DNA of 64,000 nucleotides from Bacteroidota bacterium (GCA_013298545.1 JAAFIA010000005.1:1-64000); one strand, 5' to 3'; counted from the stretch's first letter, positions 41,691 through 53,430 are shown. Translations and numbers: made by a program. Notes: generated from the sequence alone by a model not told the origin.

Positions 41691-43169
41691 CTACTTCTTT
41701 TCCAACAATTTTTCTTCGTCTATTTTCTTCGCTGCAAGTTTGCGACTGATTTTTACATCGGCTGCAACAAGCATGGCCGCAAATGCCCAGAACGGAATAG
41801 AGGCTTTGTCGGTATCTAAAAAATTGTTCAGGCCACCGTGAATGAAATAGGTAATCAACCCTAAAAAAACGGCAGCTAAAATAGCGCGCTCTTCGCCTTT
41901 TGGAAGTTTGTAGTACAAACGCCAACCCGTCCAAACAATACAAATTACAATAACGATAAATGAAAGCGATCCTAAAACACCCGATTCGCAGAGCGGTCCG
42001 ATGTATTCGCTGTGCGCATTTCCTAGATCGCCCGCATTGGTACTGATGATTGTTTTTTCTGTGGAATGTTGAAAGGGTGCATATAAGAAACTATACGTCC
42101 CTGGCCCCCAACCAAAAACGGGTCGTTCTTCAAACATGCGAAAGGCCGAATTCCAACGGTTCAATCGTTCGAGGTTTGAAGCATCTGTTGAGATGTTAGA
42201 AATGGATTCGATGTGTTCTGCTAAATCATCGGATGTATCTTGTCTGTTTTTTTCGAGTTTCATCACCAGGTCACCCCACGATGCGAAAAGAAAAATTCCG
42301 CCAACAAGGCCCATCAAGGCCAAAGTTTGAAAACGAATGCGCAGCCATAAGACAATTTGCAACATCAAGGCACCAACAAGACTAACCCAAGCGGCACGCG
42401 TAAACGAAAAGATGAGCGCAACGGTAAAAATAAAGAGGAGAATAAAGACGATGATGCGGATGTTGCTCGTATAGTTTTTATTCCACGCCAAGGCAAAAAG
42501 CGCAGGGAAAAACATAGCCAATGCCGCGCCGTAAGCGGTATGGTCATTGTAAAAAGGCGACATGACCCAATGCGCCGAATCTTCATCAAAACCAAATAAC
42601 GAGTGCATGTAAATGGTATAACCAATCACAATGGTTAAAGGAAGAATGTAGAGCCACAAGAAACGTTTTACATTGCTGAAATCAGAGAACAAAGCAAATC
42701 CGAGAAAATAAAATGGCACAATAAACCAGAGCCGCGAAATCAGGTACTTGAACGAAACAAGGGGCAATTCGCTTGTTACAGAAGTAACAAACATCCAGAG
42801 TAAATTAAAGAGAATAGCAATGGTTATGGGATGGCGTAGGAATGCTTTGTCGAATTTTCCGTTGTATAAAATGCGTAAACCAACCAACAAGAGAATACCA
42901 ATAAGGATGGGTTCAACGGGCAAACTCAACCCTATGTGAATTTCGTTGTCGGCTAAGTTGATGGATAAGGGCGTGAGAAAAACACAAAAGAGCAAAAGTT
43001 TATCGAGCGAAAAAACGGCGAGGACACCAACGAGAATTACTGCGGGTAATAAATTCAGCCAATAAAATTCGTTGAGCATGCACAGCGCATTGAGTGCGAG
43101 AAATAACGCACTGCCGCCATACACCCACCACAGGGTACGTTTATCGATTGGATTAGAGTTCGTCAGCAT
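41691..43169 (-). CDS. O-antigen ligase-like (Wzy_C) membrane protein
   Basis: 492 residues with about 11 transmembrane segments. The large periplasmic loop (RLNRWNSAFRMFEERPVFGWGPGTYSFLYAPFQ, then NAHSEYIGPLCESGVLG) is the Wzy_C signature, with Arg, Pro-x-x-G-x-G and His-Ser residues. It joins or polymerises polysaccharide units on the outer face of the inner membrane. It overlaps the upstream Wzz-like gene by 17 bases and is the last gene of a four-gene polysaccharide cluster read leftward. Polymerase versus ligase cannot be told from sequence. Confidence 0.86.
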   Translation of the reverse strand: MLTNSNPIDKRTLWWVYGGSALFLALNALCMLNEFYWLNLLPAVILVGVLAVFSLDKLLLFCVFLTPLSINLADNEIHIGLSLPVEPILIGILLLVGLRILYNGKFDKAFLRHPITIAILFNLLWMFVTSVTSELPLVSFKYLISRLWFIVPFYFLGFALFSDFSNVKRFLWLYILPLTIVIGYTIYMHSLFGFDEDSAHWVMSPFYNDHTAYGAALAMFFPALFALAWNKNYTSNIRIIVFILLFIFTVALIFSFTRAAWVSLVGALMLQIVLWLRIRFQTLALMGLVGGIFLFASWGDLVMKLEKNRQDTSDDLAEHIESISNISTDASNLERLNRWNSAFRMFEERPVFGWGPGTYSFLYAPFQHSTEKTIISTNAGDLGNAHSEYIGPLCESGVLGSLSFIVIVICIVWTGWRLYYKLPKGEERAILAAVFLGLITYFIHGGLNNFLDTDKASIPFWAFAAMLVAADVKISRKLAAKKIDEEKLLEKK

Positions 43170-44118
43170 GAGGAATCGTATGGCGACGATCGAGCATGAA
43201 AAACAAAATCAGCGCGAGTAAAAATGCCGAAGCTGCCGAAGCAAGAACAATCAACCAACGCACGGGGTACGATTTTGAATCGGCAGGATATGGACGCGCC
43301 ATGACATTGGAATAGGTCAGTTCTTTATCCAAATCGCTTACCGCTTTGTCGTAATCTGTTTTGATTTGATTGTAAGCATCTTGGAGGCCAGAAAGTTGTT
43401 CGGTAATAAAAACAAGTTGACCGCCTTTGGTCTCGATGTTATGACGCAGCGAATCGACAAGTTTTAATTTTTCTTTCGATGCGCCATCGCTCACCAGTTT
43501 CAGATACGATTTCGTAAGTTCTTTCGATTGTGCTTTGTAATCGAGTAAGCCGTAGTTCTGACGCAAATCGGTCATGATTTTTTCGAGCGAATCAATCTGT
43601 ATTTGTTTTTGGTGCAATTGATTTTTGAAGATATTGACCACTTCAGCCGTTTTTTCGCGCTGCAGTTTACGGGCATGCAGGTTAGAAAAATGAATGAGCG
43701 AATCAACCATATATGCCGCGCGTTTGGGGTCGGTATCGAGAATATCAATTTTTACAGATTCAAACTCGGTTTTCCGAATCATGACATTTTCTTCGTAGGT
43801 ATTGTATAGGCGAGTTTTGCCACCAGTTGCTGCTGTATCAATCTTGTAGTGTTTTGCCAGTTGAAAACGTTTGACCATCAGCGAACGAACATCGGAAGAA
43901 CGGAACAATTGCAGCAACTGTTCTGTCGGCGATTCCATTGAATAGGAAATGACGTTGACCGGATAAACAATGGCTGTTGACTTATACTTTGGCGTCATGA
44001 ACCATTCCGAAGAAAATAAAATCGCAAGAATAACGGCTATACCAACAATGATTGAGATATGCAATTTGCGTCGTGCCAAAACACGAACCATATCCAGATT
44101 TTCGAATTGAGCAATCAT
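43153..44118 (-). CDS. Wzz/chain-length determinant-like protein 2
   Basis: 321 residues with a membrane segment near each end (IIVGIAVILAILFSSEW and ASAASAFLLALILFF). The middle is a long helical region (residues about 140-270, QKQIQIDSLEKIMTDLRQNYG). The conserved proline-rich stretch before the second membrane span (RPYPADSKSYPVRWLIV) is typical of Wzz proteins, which set polysaccharide chain length. No kinase domain is fused. It is a paralog of the next gene (both carry ERKSYPVRWLIV or SKSYPVRWLIV), 15 bases apart. Confidence 0.86.
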   Translation of the reverse strand: MIAQFENLDMVRVLARRKLHISIIVGIAVILAILFSSEWFMTPKYKSTAIVYPVNVISYSMESPTEQLLQLFRSSDVRSLMVKRFQLAKHYKIDTAATGGKTRLYNTYEENVMIRKTEFESVKIDILDTDPKRAAYMVDSLIHFSNLHARKLQREKTAEVVNIFKNQLHQKQIQIDSLEKIMTDLRQNYGLLDYKAQSKELTKSYLKLVSDGASKEKLKLVDSLRHNIETKGGQLVFITEQLSGLQDAYNQIKTDYDKAVSDLDKELTYSNVMARPYPADSKSYPVRWLIVLASAASAFLLALILFFMLDRRHTIPHADEL

Positions 44119-44133
44119 AGTTCTGGATCCTCT

Positions 44134-45168
44134 TTAAGATTGTGTAGTTCTCTCTTGATTACGCATACGGCGGATATTGTCGAATAAAATCAACAATAAA
44201 ATACCGAATATAACAGAGGTGATTGTACTCACGGCAACAATGAGCCAACGAACGGGATAAGATTTGCGTTCAGCAGCGTAAGCCTTATTTACGACAAATT
44301 TGAATGGAAGGGTTTGCCCTGCATCAATTTTAATTTCGTCGTATTTCTTTTTAATGATGTTGAGCTGTTCGCGACGGATGTATAAGTTTTCGCGGAGCGC
44401 CATGTACGCACTGCCGTAATTGGCAATGATGTCGCGTTGCTCTTCCAGTAATTTAATAGCGCGCTGATCGCCTTTAGCAAGTGCGATGGCATATTGTTCG
44501 TTGATACGCTCAGATTGCGATTCGTAGTCAAACATGCCTTTTAAATTGAGTGCATGCAACGAATCTTCCATGCGTTCTACTTCAATTTTACGCGAAAGGT
44601 ATTCGCCCTCAACAATTTTTAACGCACGGGTAATACGCTCGTTCTGAATATCGCGCTTGGTTGAATCGAGCAAAGCCGCAATATCGTTCGCAATATCAGC
44701 CGCCATTTGCTTGTCGTGGTCCATTACATCAACCTTAACCGACATAAATTCGGTGCGTTTGAAGGAGATGTTTTCATTAAACGTTTCGTAGAGCTTGGTT
44801 TGCTTGTACGGATCTTTCGGGTCGATCTCGTAGTGCTGCATGAGCTTATACTTGTCGCAGATTTTTGAACGGATGTTGTCCGAGTTCAAGATTTGCAACA
44901 TTTGTTCTGCCTGTTCTTCTTCTCCAAACTGCAATACGTCTTGCTTGTCGGTTACATCTTCGGCCAATAACGAACGCGAGATGGCGTTGGTCGAAACCGG
45001 AAACATAATGACCGTTGAACGGTATTTTTCACGGATGAGAAGTGAAACAATTGAGGACACAACGGCTGCTGAAATGCCAATGATGATGAGCGCTTTGCGC
45101 CACCGCCAAAAAAATTCAAACAGGCTAGTTGCGTTAAAAATGGTGTTCTGGTTGTTGGTATGCTCCAT
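44134..45168 (-). CDS. Wzz/chain-length determinant-like protein 1
   Basis: 344 residues from ATG 45168 (MEHTNNQNTIF). Two membrane spans (about 24-45 and 305-325) flank a helical periplasmic domain. The first span is followed by SLLIREKYRSTVIMFPV, as in Wzz proteins, and the second is preceded by AAERKSYPVRWLIV. Sequence similarity to the downstream gene indicates a local duplication. Two such proteins may form a mixed oligomer, or each serve a different polymer. No tyrosine kinase or outer-membrane Wza-like gene is adjacent. Confidence 0.86.
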   Translation of the reverse strand: MEHTNNQNTIFNATSLFEFFWRWRKALIIIGISAAVVSSIVSLLIREKYRSTVIMFPVSTNAISRSLLAEDVTDKQDVLQFGEEEQAEQMLQILNSDNIRSKICDKYKLMQHYEIDPKDPYKQTKLYETFNENISFKRTEFMSVKVDVMDHDKQMAADIANDIAALLDSTKRDIQNERITRALKIVEGEYLSRKIEVERMEDSLHALNLKGMFDYESQSERINEQYAIALAKGDQRAIKLLEEQRDIIANYGSAYMALRENLYIRREQLNIIKKKYDEIKIDAGQTLPFKFVVNKAYAAERKSYPVRWLIVAVSTITSVIFGILLLILFDNIRRMRNQERTTQS

Positions 45169-45268
45169 GGCCGAGGTCGGATGAGAGAAGGGCAAATGTA
45201 AGAAAAGAGGCCTTTCGGCGCGCCTAAACGGAATTTCCGTTCAGTTATTGTTTGGTTATGATTAAAAA

Positions 45269-46843
45269 TTATTTGTATTTCATGACGCGTAACACACTCT
45301 TGATACTGATTAATCGGGTTGCAAATGCCCATGCCAGCGACGTTGCTGTCATGACCACGAAGCCCAAAATCCAGCCCGTCTTGCCCGGGCGCATGAGGTA
45401 ATGGTGGCTCACAAACGCAATGGCCACAACACCTATGCCGTACACAAGCAACGTGGTGATTAAACGAAAATTGACTTTAAACTTGAAATTGCGCTGAACC
45501 AACAAGACCTGTACCACCGCCGTGAGCGATTGTGTTGCCAAACTAGCCATTGCGGTGCCTTTGGCCTCCAATTGGAAATAGCTGATACAAATCCAATTGA
45601 CTAGTACATTAAACAACATGCCACACAAAGCCATGGTGTTTAGCTGACGCAAATTTCCATTGGCCGTTAGCAATGTCCCAAAAACATACGTTGTTGAAAT
45701 GGCTACAAAACAACACATCAGCATACTGAATACAAAGCTCACCGCCTCAATGTGTTCGTCGCCGTAGAGAAATGTCATCAACTCATAGCGGTAAAATACA
45801 CAACCAATGGCAATCACCAGCGCTGGCGTCATCAATAAGGTAAATGCCAGTTTAACCAATTGCTCCACCGATTCTTTATACTTCAACATGCGCGAAAACA
45901 TGGGAAGTAGCAAGACGGAGAACAAATACGCAATCATGTTTGTAGCATCGAGCAAACGGTATGCTTTGGCATAAATTCCCGCTTGTTCTGGTCCGGTATG
46001 TTCCAGTTCTGCGGCAAGGATATGGCGTTCGTTTTGTTCCGCTTCGGAATATGTTTTTTTCGGATCGCGCAATTCTTTTAGCTGTTCCATTTTAACCGAT
46101 TCACCCGCAGGAATCATACGCTCCAGCATGACCGAATCAATGCGGTTATAAAAAGTCATCAATAAAACAAGAACAGCAAAAGGGAAACTTTTTTTCAGAA
46201 TCATCAGCGAAAACGGCCAATTCCAACGCAACTTCAACAATTCTGTTTTTCGAGACACCGCTAGAAACGCAATCAAGGCCGTAATGGCAAAACCCGCTGT
46301 TTGCGCATACACAAAATCCATAATGTCCATGCGTGTATCCATCACATTCGTCCACAACATGACCGATACAATGCCAATCATAATCACACGGTCGAGTACC
46401 GAAATGAGCGCATCGGTTTTAAATAAATGCAAACCCTGCAAATTGGAACGCAAGTACATGACAAGCGAAATCAAGAACTGATTGAAACCAAGAATCAATA
46501 AAAGTTTCATCAAGCGCGAATCATAGCCAATCAATAGGCCAACGATAATTGTAGCAATGATGTACAATACCGCCAGACTGAGCTTGAGGATAAATAAGGC
46601 CGAAAAATGCTTAGTGAGCAGCTGGTTGTTTTGAGCAATATTCTTGTTGTTGAAATTGGTAATACCAAAATCAAGTAAGATGTTTAACAAGAATGAAAAC
46701 CCGAAAAGCGCAAAGTATTCACCATAGGCACCATTGCCCACCTCATTTTGTACCTGAGGCTCAATGACCAAAATCCAGAACGGCTTGATGAGCAGATTCA
46801 GGAAAAGGAGAATAATAAGACTAGAGACGAATTGGCGTTGCAT
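45269..46843 (-). CDS. Polysaccharide flippase (Wzx/MATE-like)
   Basis: 524 residues, about 12-14 transmembrane segments, matching polysaccharide biosynthesis membrane proteins that flip lipid-linked sugar units. The start MQRQFVSSLIILLFLNLLIKPFWILVIEPQVQNEVG is typical. A hydrophilic insert of about 40 residues (ESVKMEQLKELRDPKKTYSEAEQNERHILAAEL, residues about 245-285) between helices is unusual for the family. It is first in the cluster with the two Wzz-like proteins and the ligase. No glycosyltransferase is in this cluster, so precursor assembly must be encoded elsewhere. Confidence 0.87.
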   Translation of the reverse strand: MQRQFVSSLIILLFLNLLIKPFWILVIEPQVQNEVGNGAYGEYFALFGFSFLLNILLDFGITNFNNKNIAQNNQLLTKHFSALFILKLSLAVLYIIATIIVGLLIGYDSRLMKLLLILGFNQFLISLVMYLRSNLQGLHLFKTDALISVLDRVIMIGIVSVMLWTNVMDTRMDIMDFVYAQTAGFAITALIAFLAVSRKTELLKLRWNWPFSLMILKKSFPFAVLVLLMTFYNRIDSVMLERMIPAGESVKMEQLKELRDPKKTYSEAEQNERHILAAELEHTGPEQAGIYAKAYRLLDATNMIAYLFSVLLLPMFSRMLKYKESVEQLVKLAFTLLMTPALVIAIGCVFYRYELMTFLYGDEHIEAVSFVFSMLMCCFVAISTTYVFGTLLTANGNLRQLNTMALCGMLFNVLVNWICISYFQLEAKGTAMASLATQSLTAVVQVLLVQRNFKFKVNFRLITTLLVYGIGVVAIAFVSHHYLMRPGKTGWILGFVVMTATSLAWAFATRLISIKSVLRVMKYK

Positions 46844-47178
46844 GAATGAGGCGGCAAAAGTACGTTTTTATCGCTGTTCTGGGTTTGTTTTTCCTGAATT
46901 TGAAGCAAGCTATTTGGTTGCGAAATAATTGTTCGGGGCGTTTTTTTTGCCTGCTAATCTTGATTTTTTGGCCATGCCAAAACATGTTTTTGTTGAAATG
47001 TTTATTAATTTATTGATAATGAGATTTTTAGAATATGATATTTTTTTTGTCAATCATGTAGAACCGAAGCCTAATGTTATACTTTTGCACGAAAATTGAC
47101 GTAAAATTCTGTCTGACAACAGATGTAACAAAAAGCAATGTGCTACGTTTATTGTAAAATTTAAAAAACTTTTAGACC
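46844..47178. other. AT-rich intergenic region with one promoter box
   Basis: 335 bases between divergent genes. It is AT-rich, with poly-T runs near 46985-47055. The only feature I can support is the TACTTTTG box at 47080-47087, listed separately. Confidence 0.6.
47080..47087 (+). promoter_or_regulatory. -7 box of the DUF2795 gene
   Basis: TACTTTTG matches TAnnTTTG and lies 91 bases before ATG 47179. A -33 TTG at a good distance is not seen. Confidence 0.5.
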
Positions 47179-47400
47179 ATGTACTGGACACTTGAACTAG
47201 CTTCCTATCTGGAAGATGCCCCCTGGCCCGCTACCAAAGACGAGTTGATCGACTACGCTGTACGCTCTGGCGCACCCATGGAAGTCATGGAAAATCTTCA
47301 AGAAATTGAAGACGAAGGCGAAGCATACGAATCGATTGAAGAGATTTGGCCTGATTATCCTACCAAAGAAGATTTCTTCTTCAACGAAGACGAATACTAA
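47179..47400 (+). CDS. DUF2795 family small acidic protein
   Basis: 73 residues, very acidic. The pattern WTLELASYLEDAPWPATKDELIDYAVRSGAP...VMENLQEIEDEGEAYESIEEIWPDYP fits DUF2795, a small conserved protein of unknown function. It is abundant across this phylum and often a single-gene transcript, as here: an upstream box, then a strong terminator at 47438. The high conservation of Trp and Pro suggests a protein- or nucleic-acid-binding fold, but the role is not known. Confidence 0.88.
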   Translation: MYWTLELASYLEDAPWPATKDELIDYAVRSGAPMEVMENLQEIEDEGEAYESIEEIWPDYPTKEDFFFNEDEY

Positions 47401-47437
47401 ACCAGTTTTCTGGAAATGCATAGCCGCATAAGCGGTA

Positions 47438-47461
47438 GGGGGGCAGCAGCCCCCTTTTTTT
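47438..47461 (+). terminator. Terminator of the DUF2795 gene
   Basis: A GGGGGC...GCCCCC stem (47439-47444 / 47449-47454) with an AGCA loop, then T7. Confidence 0.9.
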
Positions 47462-47601
47462 GTGTATAGGCTCGCACGACAAAACGCCATCGCTAAACAG
47501 GAGAATCGGAAAGTTTGTCAGACTTTCTTTTCTCGGAACAATCCTTGATGAAATGCGTTCAGGTAAATTCGATCAGTGTCCGATATTTCGCCCGAAATGC
47601 C

Positions 47602-47609
47602 TACTTTTG
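47602..47609 (+). promoter_or_regulatory. -7 box of secA
   Basis: TACTTTTG matches TAnnTTTG, 52 bases before ATG 47662. No clear -33 element is visible. Confidence 0.45.
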
Positions 47610-47661
47610 CTATCCTTAAAAATTAACGGTTCGGCTTTGTATCCGGCCTCAAAAAAAGATC

Positions 47662-50600
47662 ATGTTCGATTTTATCACCAAAGGAATTTCCAAACTCATG
47701 GGCGGCTCTAAGTCGGACCGCGATGTGAAGGAAATAATGCCCCTCATTGAAAAAACATTGACCGAATTTGCGACGCTGCGCAATTTGACCAATGATCAAC
47801 TCCGAAACAAAACAACCGAGTTTCGTAAACGCATTGCCGATTATATCCACGAAGAAGAAACTGAAATAGCGCAACTGCGTGAACGTGCAGAAAGCAGCGA
47901 AACTCCCGTTGACGAAAAAGAGCAACTGTTCAATCAAATGGATAAGATTGAAAAAGACTTGCTCAAAAAAGTAGAAGAGGTACTCGCCGAAATTCAACCC
48001 GAAGCATTTGCTGTGGTGAAAGAAACGGCTCGTCGCTTTTCGGAAGATAAAGATTTAGTTGTTACCGCAACACAACACGATCGCGATCTGGCTGCTGTAA
48101 AAACAAACGTTATCATCGACGGCGATAAAGCCACATGGAAAAATGTTTGGAATGCTGCCGGTACTGAGGTTACGTGGAACATGGTGCATTACGATGTGCA
48201 GTTGATTGGTGGAACTGTTTTGCATCAGGGCAAAATTGCGGAGATGGCCACAGGCGAAGGGAAAACACTTGTTGCAACACTTCCTGTTTACCTCAATGCG
48301 CTGCCCGGTCGCGGTGTACACGTCGTTACCGTAAACAATTACCTCGCCCGACGCGATGCCGAATGGAATGGTCCTTTGTTTGAATTTTTAGGATTGAAAG
48401 TAGATTGCATCGACCTCTATGAATCGAATTCGGAAGAGCGTCGTCGTGCTTACAATGCTGATATTACTTACGGAACAAATAACGAATTTGGCTTCGATTA
48501 CCTGCGCGATAACATGTCGCGTTCGCCTGAAGAATTGGTGCAACGCAAACACCATTTCGCGATTGTGGATGAGGTCGATTCGGTTTTGATTGACGATGCG
48601 CGTACACCGCTCATCATTGCCGGACCAACATCGAAAGGCAACAACCACATGTATAGTGAGTTGAAACCACAAGTCGATAAATTGGTAACTGCGCAACGCA
48701 ATTACCTCAACACGTTGCTTGCCGATGCTAAACGCGCTTGGAATGATCTTCAAGCTGCTGGCGGAAATGCAAAAGAGAAAGAAAAAGAAGCCGGATTTGC
48801 CTTGCTCCGCTGCCATCGTGGTTTACCTAAAAATAAAGCACTCATTAAATTCCTCAGCGAAAATGGCGTTCGTGCGCTCCTGCAAAAAACAGAAAATTAT
48901 TACATGCAGGATCAGCAGCGCGAAATGCATAAAGTAGATGAAGAACTCTTCTTCGTGATTGATGAAAAAAACAACACGATTGAGTTAACCGAAAAGGGAA
49001 TTGATCTGCTTTCGACTTCTACCGAAGACGCAAACTTCTTTGTCCTTCCCGAACTCGCCGTTGAAATGAACGAGTTGGAGAAAAAATATACCGACGAAAA
49101 AGAACGCCTCCTCAAAAAAGAAGAATTCATTCGCGATTACAACGTAAAGTCGGAACGCGTTCACTCGATGCAGCAATTGCTGAAAGCCTATTGCTTGTTT
49201 GAGAAAGATGTAGAGTATGTGGTGATGAACGGAAAAGTGCAGATCGTTGACGAACAAACAGGTCGTATTCTCGATGGCCGTCGTTATTCCGATGGGTTGC
49301 ACCAAGCCATTGAGTCGAAAGAAAATGTGAAGGTGGAAGCGGCTACACAAACGTATGCAACGGTTACGCTTCAAAACTATTTCCGTATGTACCACAAACT
49401 AGCAGGTATGACGGGTACTGCAGAAACGGAAGCACAAGAATTTTGGACCATCTATAAACTCGATGTGGTAACAATTCCTACCAACCGCTCGATCACGCGG
49501 AAGGATATGGAAGATTTGGTGTACAAAACCAAACGCGAAAAATACAACGCTGTTATCGAAGAGATTGTGAAATGTGTGGAAGCGGGTCGTCCGGTTCTTG
49601 TTGGTACAACCTCTGTTGAAATTTCAGAATTGTTGAGCCGTATGTTGAATTTGCGTAAAATCAAACACAACGTACTCAACGCGAAACAACACCAACGCGA
49701 GGCCGATATTGTTGCAGAAGCAGGTCTTGCCGGAACCGTAACCATTGCTACTAACATGGCTGGTCGTGGAACAGATATTAAACTCGGACCTGGCGTAAAA
49801 GAATCGGGTGGTTTGGCCATCATTGGTACCGAACGCCACGAATCGCGCCGTGTTGACCGCCAGTTGCGTGGTCGTGCGGGTCGTCAAGGAGATCCGGGTT
49901 CGTCGCAGTTTTTTGTGTCGCTCGAAGATGATTTGATGCGTTTGTTTGGTTCAGATCGTATTGCGCGTTTGATGGATCGCATGGGCCTCGAAGAAGGTGA
50001 AGTGATTCAACACAGCATGATTACCAAGTCGATTGAACGTGCACAGAAAAAAGTAGAAGAAAATAACTTCGGTACACGTAAGCGGTTGATTGAGTACGAT
50101 GATGTGATGAACGCACAACGCGAAGTCATCTACAAACGTCGTCGTGCCGCCTTGTATGGCGATCGTTTACCGATTGACATTGCGAACATGATTCACGATG
50201 TGGCCGATGGTGTTGTCAACGATAGCTTAGAACAACAGAATTATACCCAGTTTGAATTGGATATGATTCGTTTGTTCTCGATGGAACCAATCGTCAGCAA
50301 AGAGGAATTTATCGTATCCAAACCCGATCAGCTTACAAACGATACATTCGACGCGGTTCAGGAACACTACAAAGAAAAATCGGCGCGCATTGCAGAAATG
50401 TCTTGGCCAGTGATCAAAGACGTTTACGAAAATCAAAGCGCAACGTATGAAAATATCGTAACACCGATTGGCGATGGTATTAAAACCTTGCAAGTTGTTG
50501 TGAATCTGAAAAAAGCATACGAAACACATGGCCGCGAATTGGTATTGACCTTTGAAAAAGGAACCATCCTCGCCATGATCGACGATGCGTGGAAAGAACA

Positions 50601-51033
50601 CTTGCGCGAAATGGACGATTTGAAAACGAGCGTTCAGAATGCGGTGTACGAACAAAAAGATCCGTTGTTGATTTATAAGTTCGAATCGTTTGAGTTGTTT
50701 AAACGCATGGTGAGTGATACGAACCGTGAAATTGTTTCGTTCCTCTACAATGCGAATCTCCCGAATACCGATCCGCAAACATTGGAGCAGGCACGCATCA
50801 AACAACAACAGCAAGAACGCCAGCAACAACAGCAGAAGTTGAAAACCACGCGCGAAGAAGTTGGCGGTGGTGCACAACAGCAACAACAGCAGCAAATCGA
50901 ATCACAAGGTGCGCCGATTCAACAGAAAGTTGAGCCTGTACAACAAGTAGTTCGCCAAGATCCAAAAATTGGTCGCAACGATGCTTGTCCTTGTGGGTCT
51001 GGTAAGAAGTATAAGAATTGCCACGGGAAGTAA
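47662..51033 (+). CDS. secA: Preprotein translocase ATPase SecA
   Basis: 1123 residues, larger than E. coli SecA (901), as usual in Bacteroidota, which carry an insertion between the two nucleotide-binding halves. The first motor domain has the Walker A MATGEGKT near 195-202 and the DEVD box. The second has GRGTDIKLG and [18 protein letters not shown]. The C-terminal part is Gln-rich (runs of QQQQ near 1060-1090), ending in the zinc motif [15 protein letters not shown] that binds SecB or phospholipid. It drives export of unfolded proteins through SecYEG; secG lies 2.4 kb downstream on the other strand. The gene is followed by a terminator. Confidence 0.98.
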   Translation: MFDFITKGISKLMGGSKSDRDVKEIMPLIEKTLTEFATLRNLTNDQLRNKTTEFRKRIADYIHEEETEIAQLRERAESSETPVDEKEQLFNQMDKIEKDLLKKVEEVLAEIQPEAFAVVKETARRFSEDKDLVVTATQHDRDLAAVKTNVIIDGDKATWKNVWNAAGTEVTWNMVHYDVQLIGGTVLHQGKIAEMATGEGKTLVATLPVYLNALPGRGVHVVTVNNYLARRDAEWNGPLFEFLGLKVDCIDLYESNSEERRRAYNADITYGTNNEFGFDYLRDNMSRSPEELVQRKHHFAIVDEVDSVLIDDARTPLIIAGPTSKGNNHMYSELKPQVDKLVTAQRNYLNTLLADAKRAWNDLQAAGGNAKEKEKEAGFALLRCHRGLPKNKALIKFLSENGVRALLQKTENYYMQDQQREMHKVDEELFFVIDEKNNTIELTEKGIDLLSTSTEDANFFVLPELAVEMNELEKKYTDEKERLLKKEEFIRDYNVKSERVHSMQQLLKAYCLFEKDVEYVVMNGKVQIVDEQTGRILDGRRYSDGLHQAIESKENVKVEAATQTYATVTLQNYFRMYHKLAGMTGTAETEAQEFWTIYKLDVVTIPTNRSITRKDMEDLVYKTKREKYNAVIEEIVKCVEAGRPVLVGTTSVEISELLSRMLNLRKIKHNVLNAKQHQREADIVAEAGLAGTVTIATNMAGRGTDIKLGPGVKESGGLAIIGTERHESRRVDRQLRGRAGRQGDPGSSQFFVSLEDDLMRLFGSDRIARLMDRMGLEEGEVIQHSMITKSIERAQKKVEENNFGTRKRLIEYDDVMNAQREVIYKRRRAALYGDRLPIDIANMIHDVADGVVNDSLEQQNYTQFELDMIRLFSMEPIVSKEEFIVSKPDQLTNDTFDAVQEHYKEKSARIAEMSWPVIKDVYENQSATYENIVTPIGDGIKTLQVVVNLKKAYETHGRELVLTFEKGTILAMIDDAWKEHLREMDDLKTSVQNAVYEQKDPLLIYKFESFELFKRMVSDTNREIVSFLYNANLPNTDPQTLEQARIKQQQQERQQQQQKLKTTREEVGGGAQQQQQQQIESQGAPIQQKVEPVQQVVRQDPKIGRNDACPCGSGKKYKNCHGK

Positions 51034-51052
51034 ACGGTGGTTATTGCATAAA

Positions 51053-51084
51053 AAAAGAGCGTCTATAACAGGCGCTCTTTTTTT
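51053..51084 (+). terminator. Terminator of secA
   Basis: AGAGCGTC...GGCGCTCT stem with one G-U pair, flanked by A6 and T7, starting 20 bases after the stop. Confidence 0.88.
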
Positions 51085-51154
51085 ATGTGTGTTGTTTTTA
51101 TTTTAAGGTGGATGTGCTCTGCAGGTTCCGATTCCGAAATTTTGGGACGGAATA

Positions 51155-51240
51155 AAATCCTGCGGCATCTTCTCGTATTTGAATTCAATGGATTTAATTG
51201 AACTTTTTCCGCAGGATTACAAATCCTGCGGAGCGTGGCG
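51155..51240. repeat. Dispersed palindrome unit, inverted copy of the 14.9-kb array unit
   Basis: TCCGCAGGATTACAAATCCTGCGGA at 51208-51232 is a palindrome of the same family as the array at 14.9-15.4 kb. The 60 bases to its left (CCTGCGGCATCTTCTCG...) are the diverged reverse complement of the spacer between the first two palindromes there (14916-14980). So two half-palindromes plus spacer form one mobile-like unit. The 314-base gap between secA and groEL holds only this unit and two terminators. Confidence 0.8.
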
Positions 51241-51295
51241 TGAGTTTCTCGGAAACTACGGAATGCGAGAATTAAATTAGTTGATCTATCAACTA

Positions 51296-51328
51296 AAAAG
51301 CGGCGTTCTTTTCAGAACGCCGCTTTTT
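51296..51328. terminator. Terminator of groEL (and possibly secA direction)
   Basis: An AGCGGCGTTCT / AGAACGCCGCT stem (51299-51309 / 51314-51324) with a 4-base loop, flanked by A and T runs on both sides. It ends the groES-groEL transcript, which is read leftward, and is symmetric. Confidence 0.88.
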
Positions 51329-51347
51329 TTTATTTCGGAAGAAAGCA

Positions 51348-52979
<1,632 letters not shown>

Positions 52980-53010
52980 TCAAAAATCTAAATAGAAATA
53001 GGTGGAATGA

Positions 53011-53289
53011 TTAAACGATTGCGAAAATATCGGATTCGCGCATGATGAGGTATTCTTTTCCCTCGACAGTGATTTCGGTGCCTGAGTATTTTCCGTAAAG
53101 AACAGAATCACCGACTTTCACGGTCATGGGTTCGTCTGGTTTTCCGTTGCCAACGGCAACAACTTTACCACGTTGTGGTTTTTCTTTTGCGGTATCAGGA
53201 ATAATGAGTCCACCCGCAGTTTTTTGTTCAGCCGGAGCAGCTTCCACGAGGACGCGGTCGGCGAGCGGTTTGATGTTTAATTTAGCCAT
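53011..53289 (-). CDS. groES: Co-chaperonin GroES
   Basis: 92 residues. The lid of GroEL. The start [38 protein letters not shown] has the mobile loop, and the ILxLK-type core ends in [13 protein letters not shown]. It is the first gene of the groES-groEL operon. No CIRCE inverted repeat is seen upstream. A sigma-54-like motif is reported as a weak finding. Confidence 0.98.
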   Translation of the reverse strand: MAKLNIKPLADRVLVEAAPAEQKTAGGLIIPDTAKEKPQRGKVVAVGNGKPDEPMTVKVGDSVLYGKYSGTEITVEGKEYLIMRESDIFAIV

Positions 53290-53333
53290 AAGACGTATTG
53301 AATTTTTGAGTATTAATTTTGTAATGGACCTTT

Positions 53334-53349
53334 GTCAGAATTTGTGCCA
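53334..53349 (-). promoter_or_regulatory. Possible sigma-54-like promoter of groES
   Basis: The minus strand reads TGGCACAAATTCTGAC, close to the sigma-54 consensus TGGCAC-N5-TTGC with 10 bases between GG and GA instead of GC. One base of the -12 GC is wrong. A sigma-54 activator gene is 2.5 kb away, but no direct link is shown. Confidence 0.25.
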
Positions 53350-53397
53350 AAGCCTTTTAATAGGGCAATTCGGCCATTTTTTCAGTTTCTGGAAATA

Positions 53398-53430
53398 AAA
53401 AATGTCAGGTACTTGCCAGCCTGACATTTT
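53398..53430 (-). terminator. Terminator after secG
   Basis: An AATGTCAGG / CCTGACATT stem (53401-53409 / 53420-53428) flanked by an A-run on the plus strand, which is the T-run for the leftward secG transcript. It ends the miaB-to-secG operon. Confidence 0.85.

Noticed and set aside
50227-50895. Open frame antisense to the end of secA, rich in Leu and Phe
   Set aside because: It mirrors the Gln-rich tail of secA; CAA/CAG runs on one strand read as Leu on the other.
53290-53400. CIRCE operator before groES
   Set aside because: No TTAGCACTC-N9-GAGTGCTAA or near match is visible in the region.
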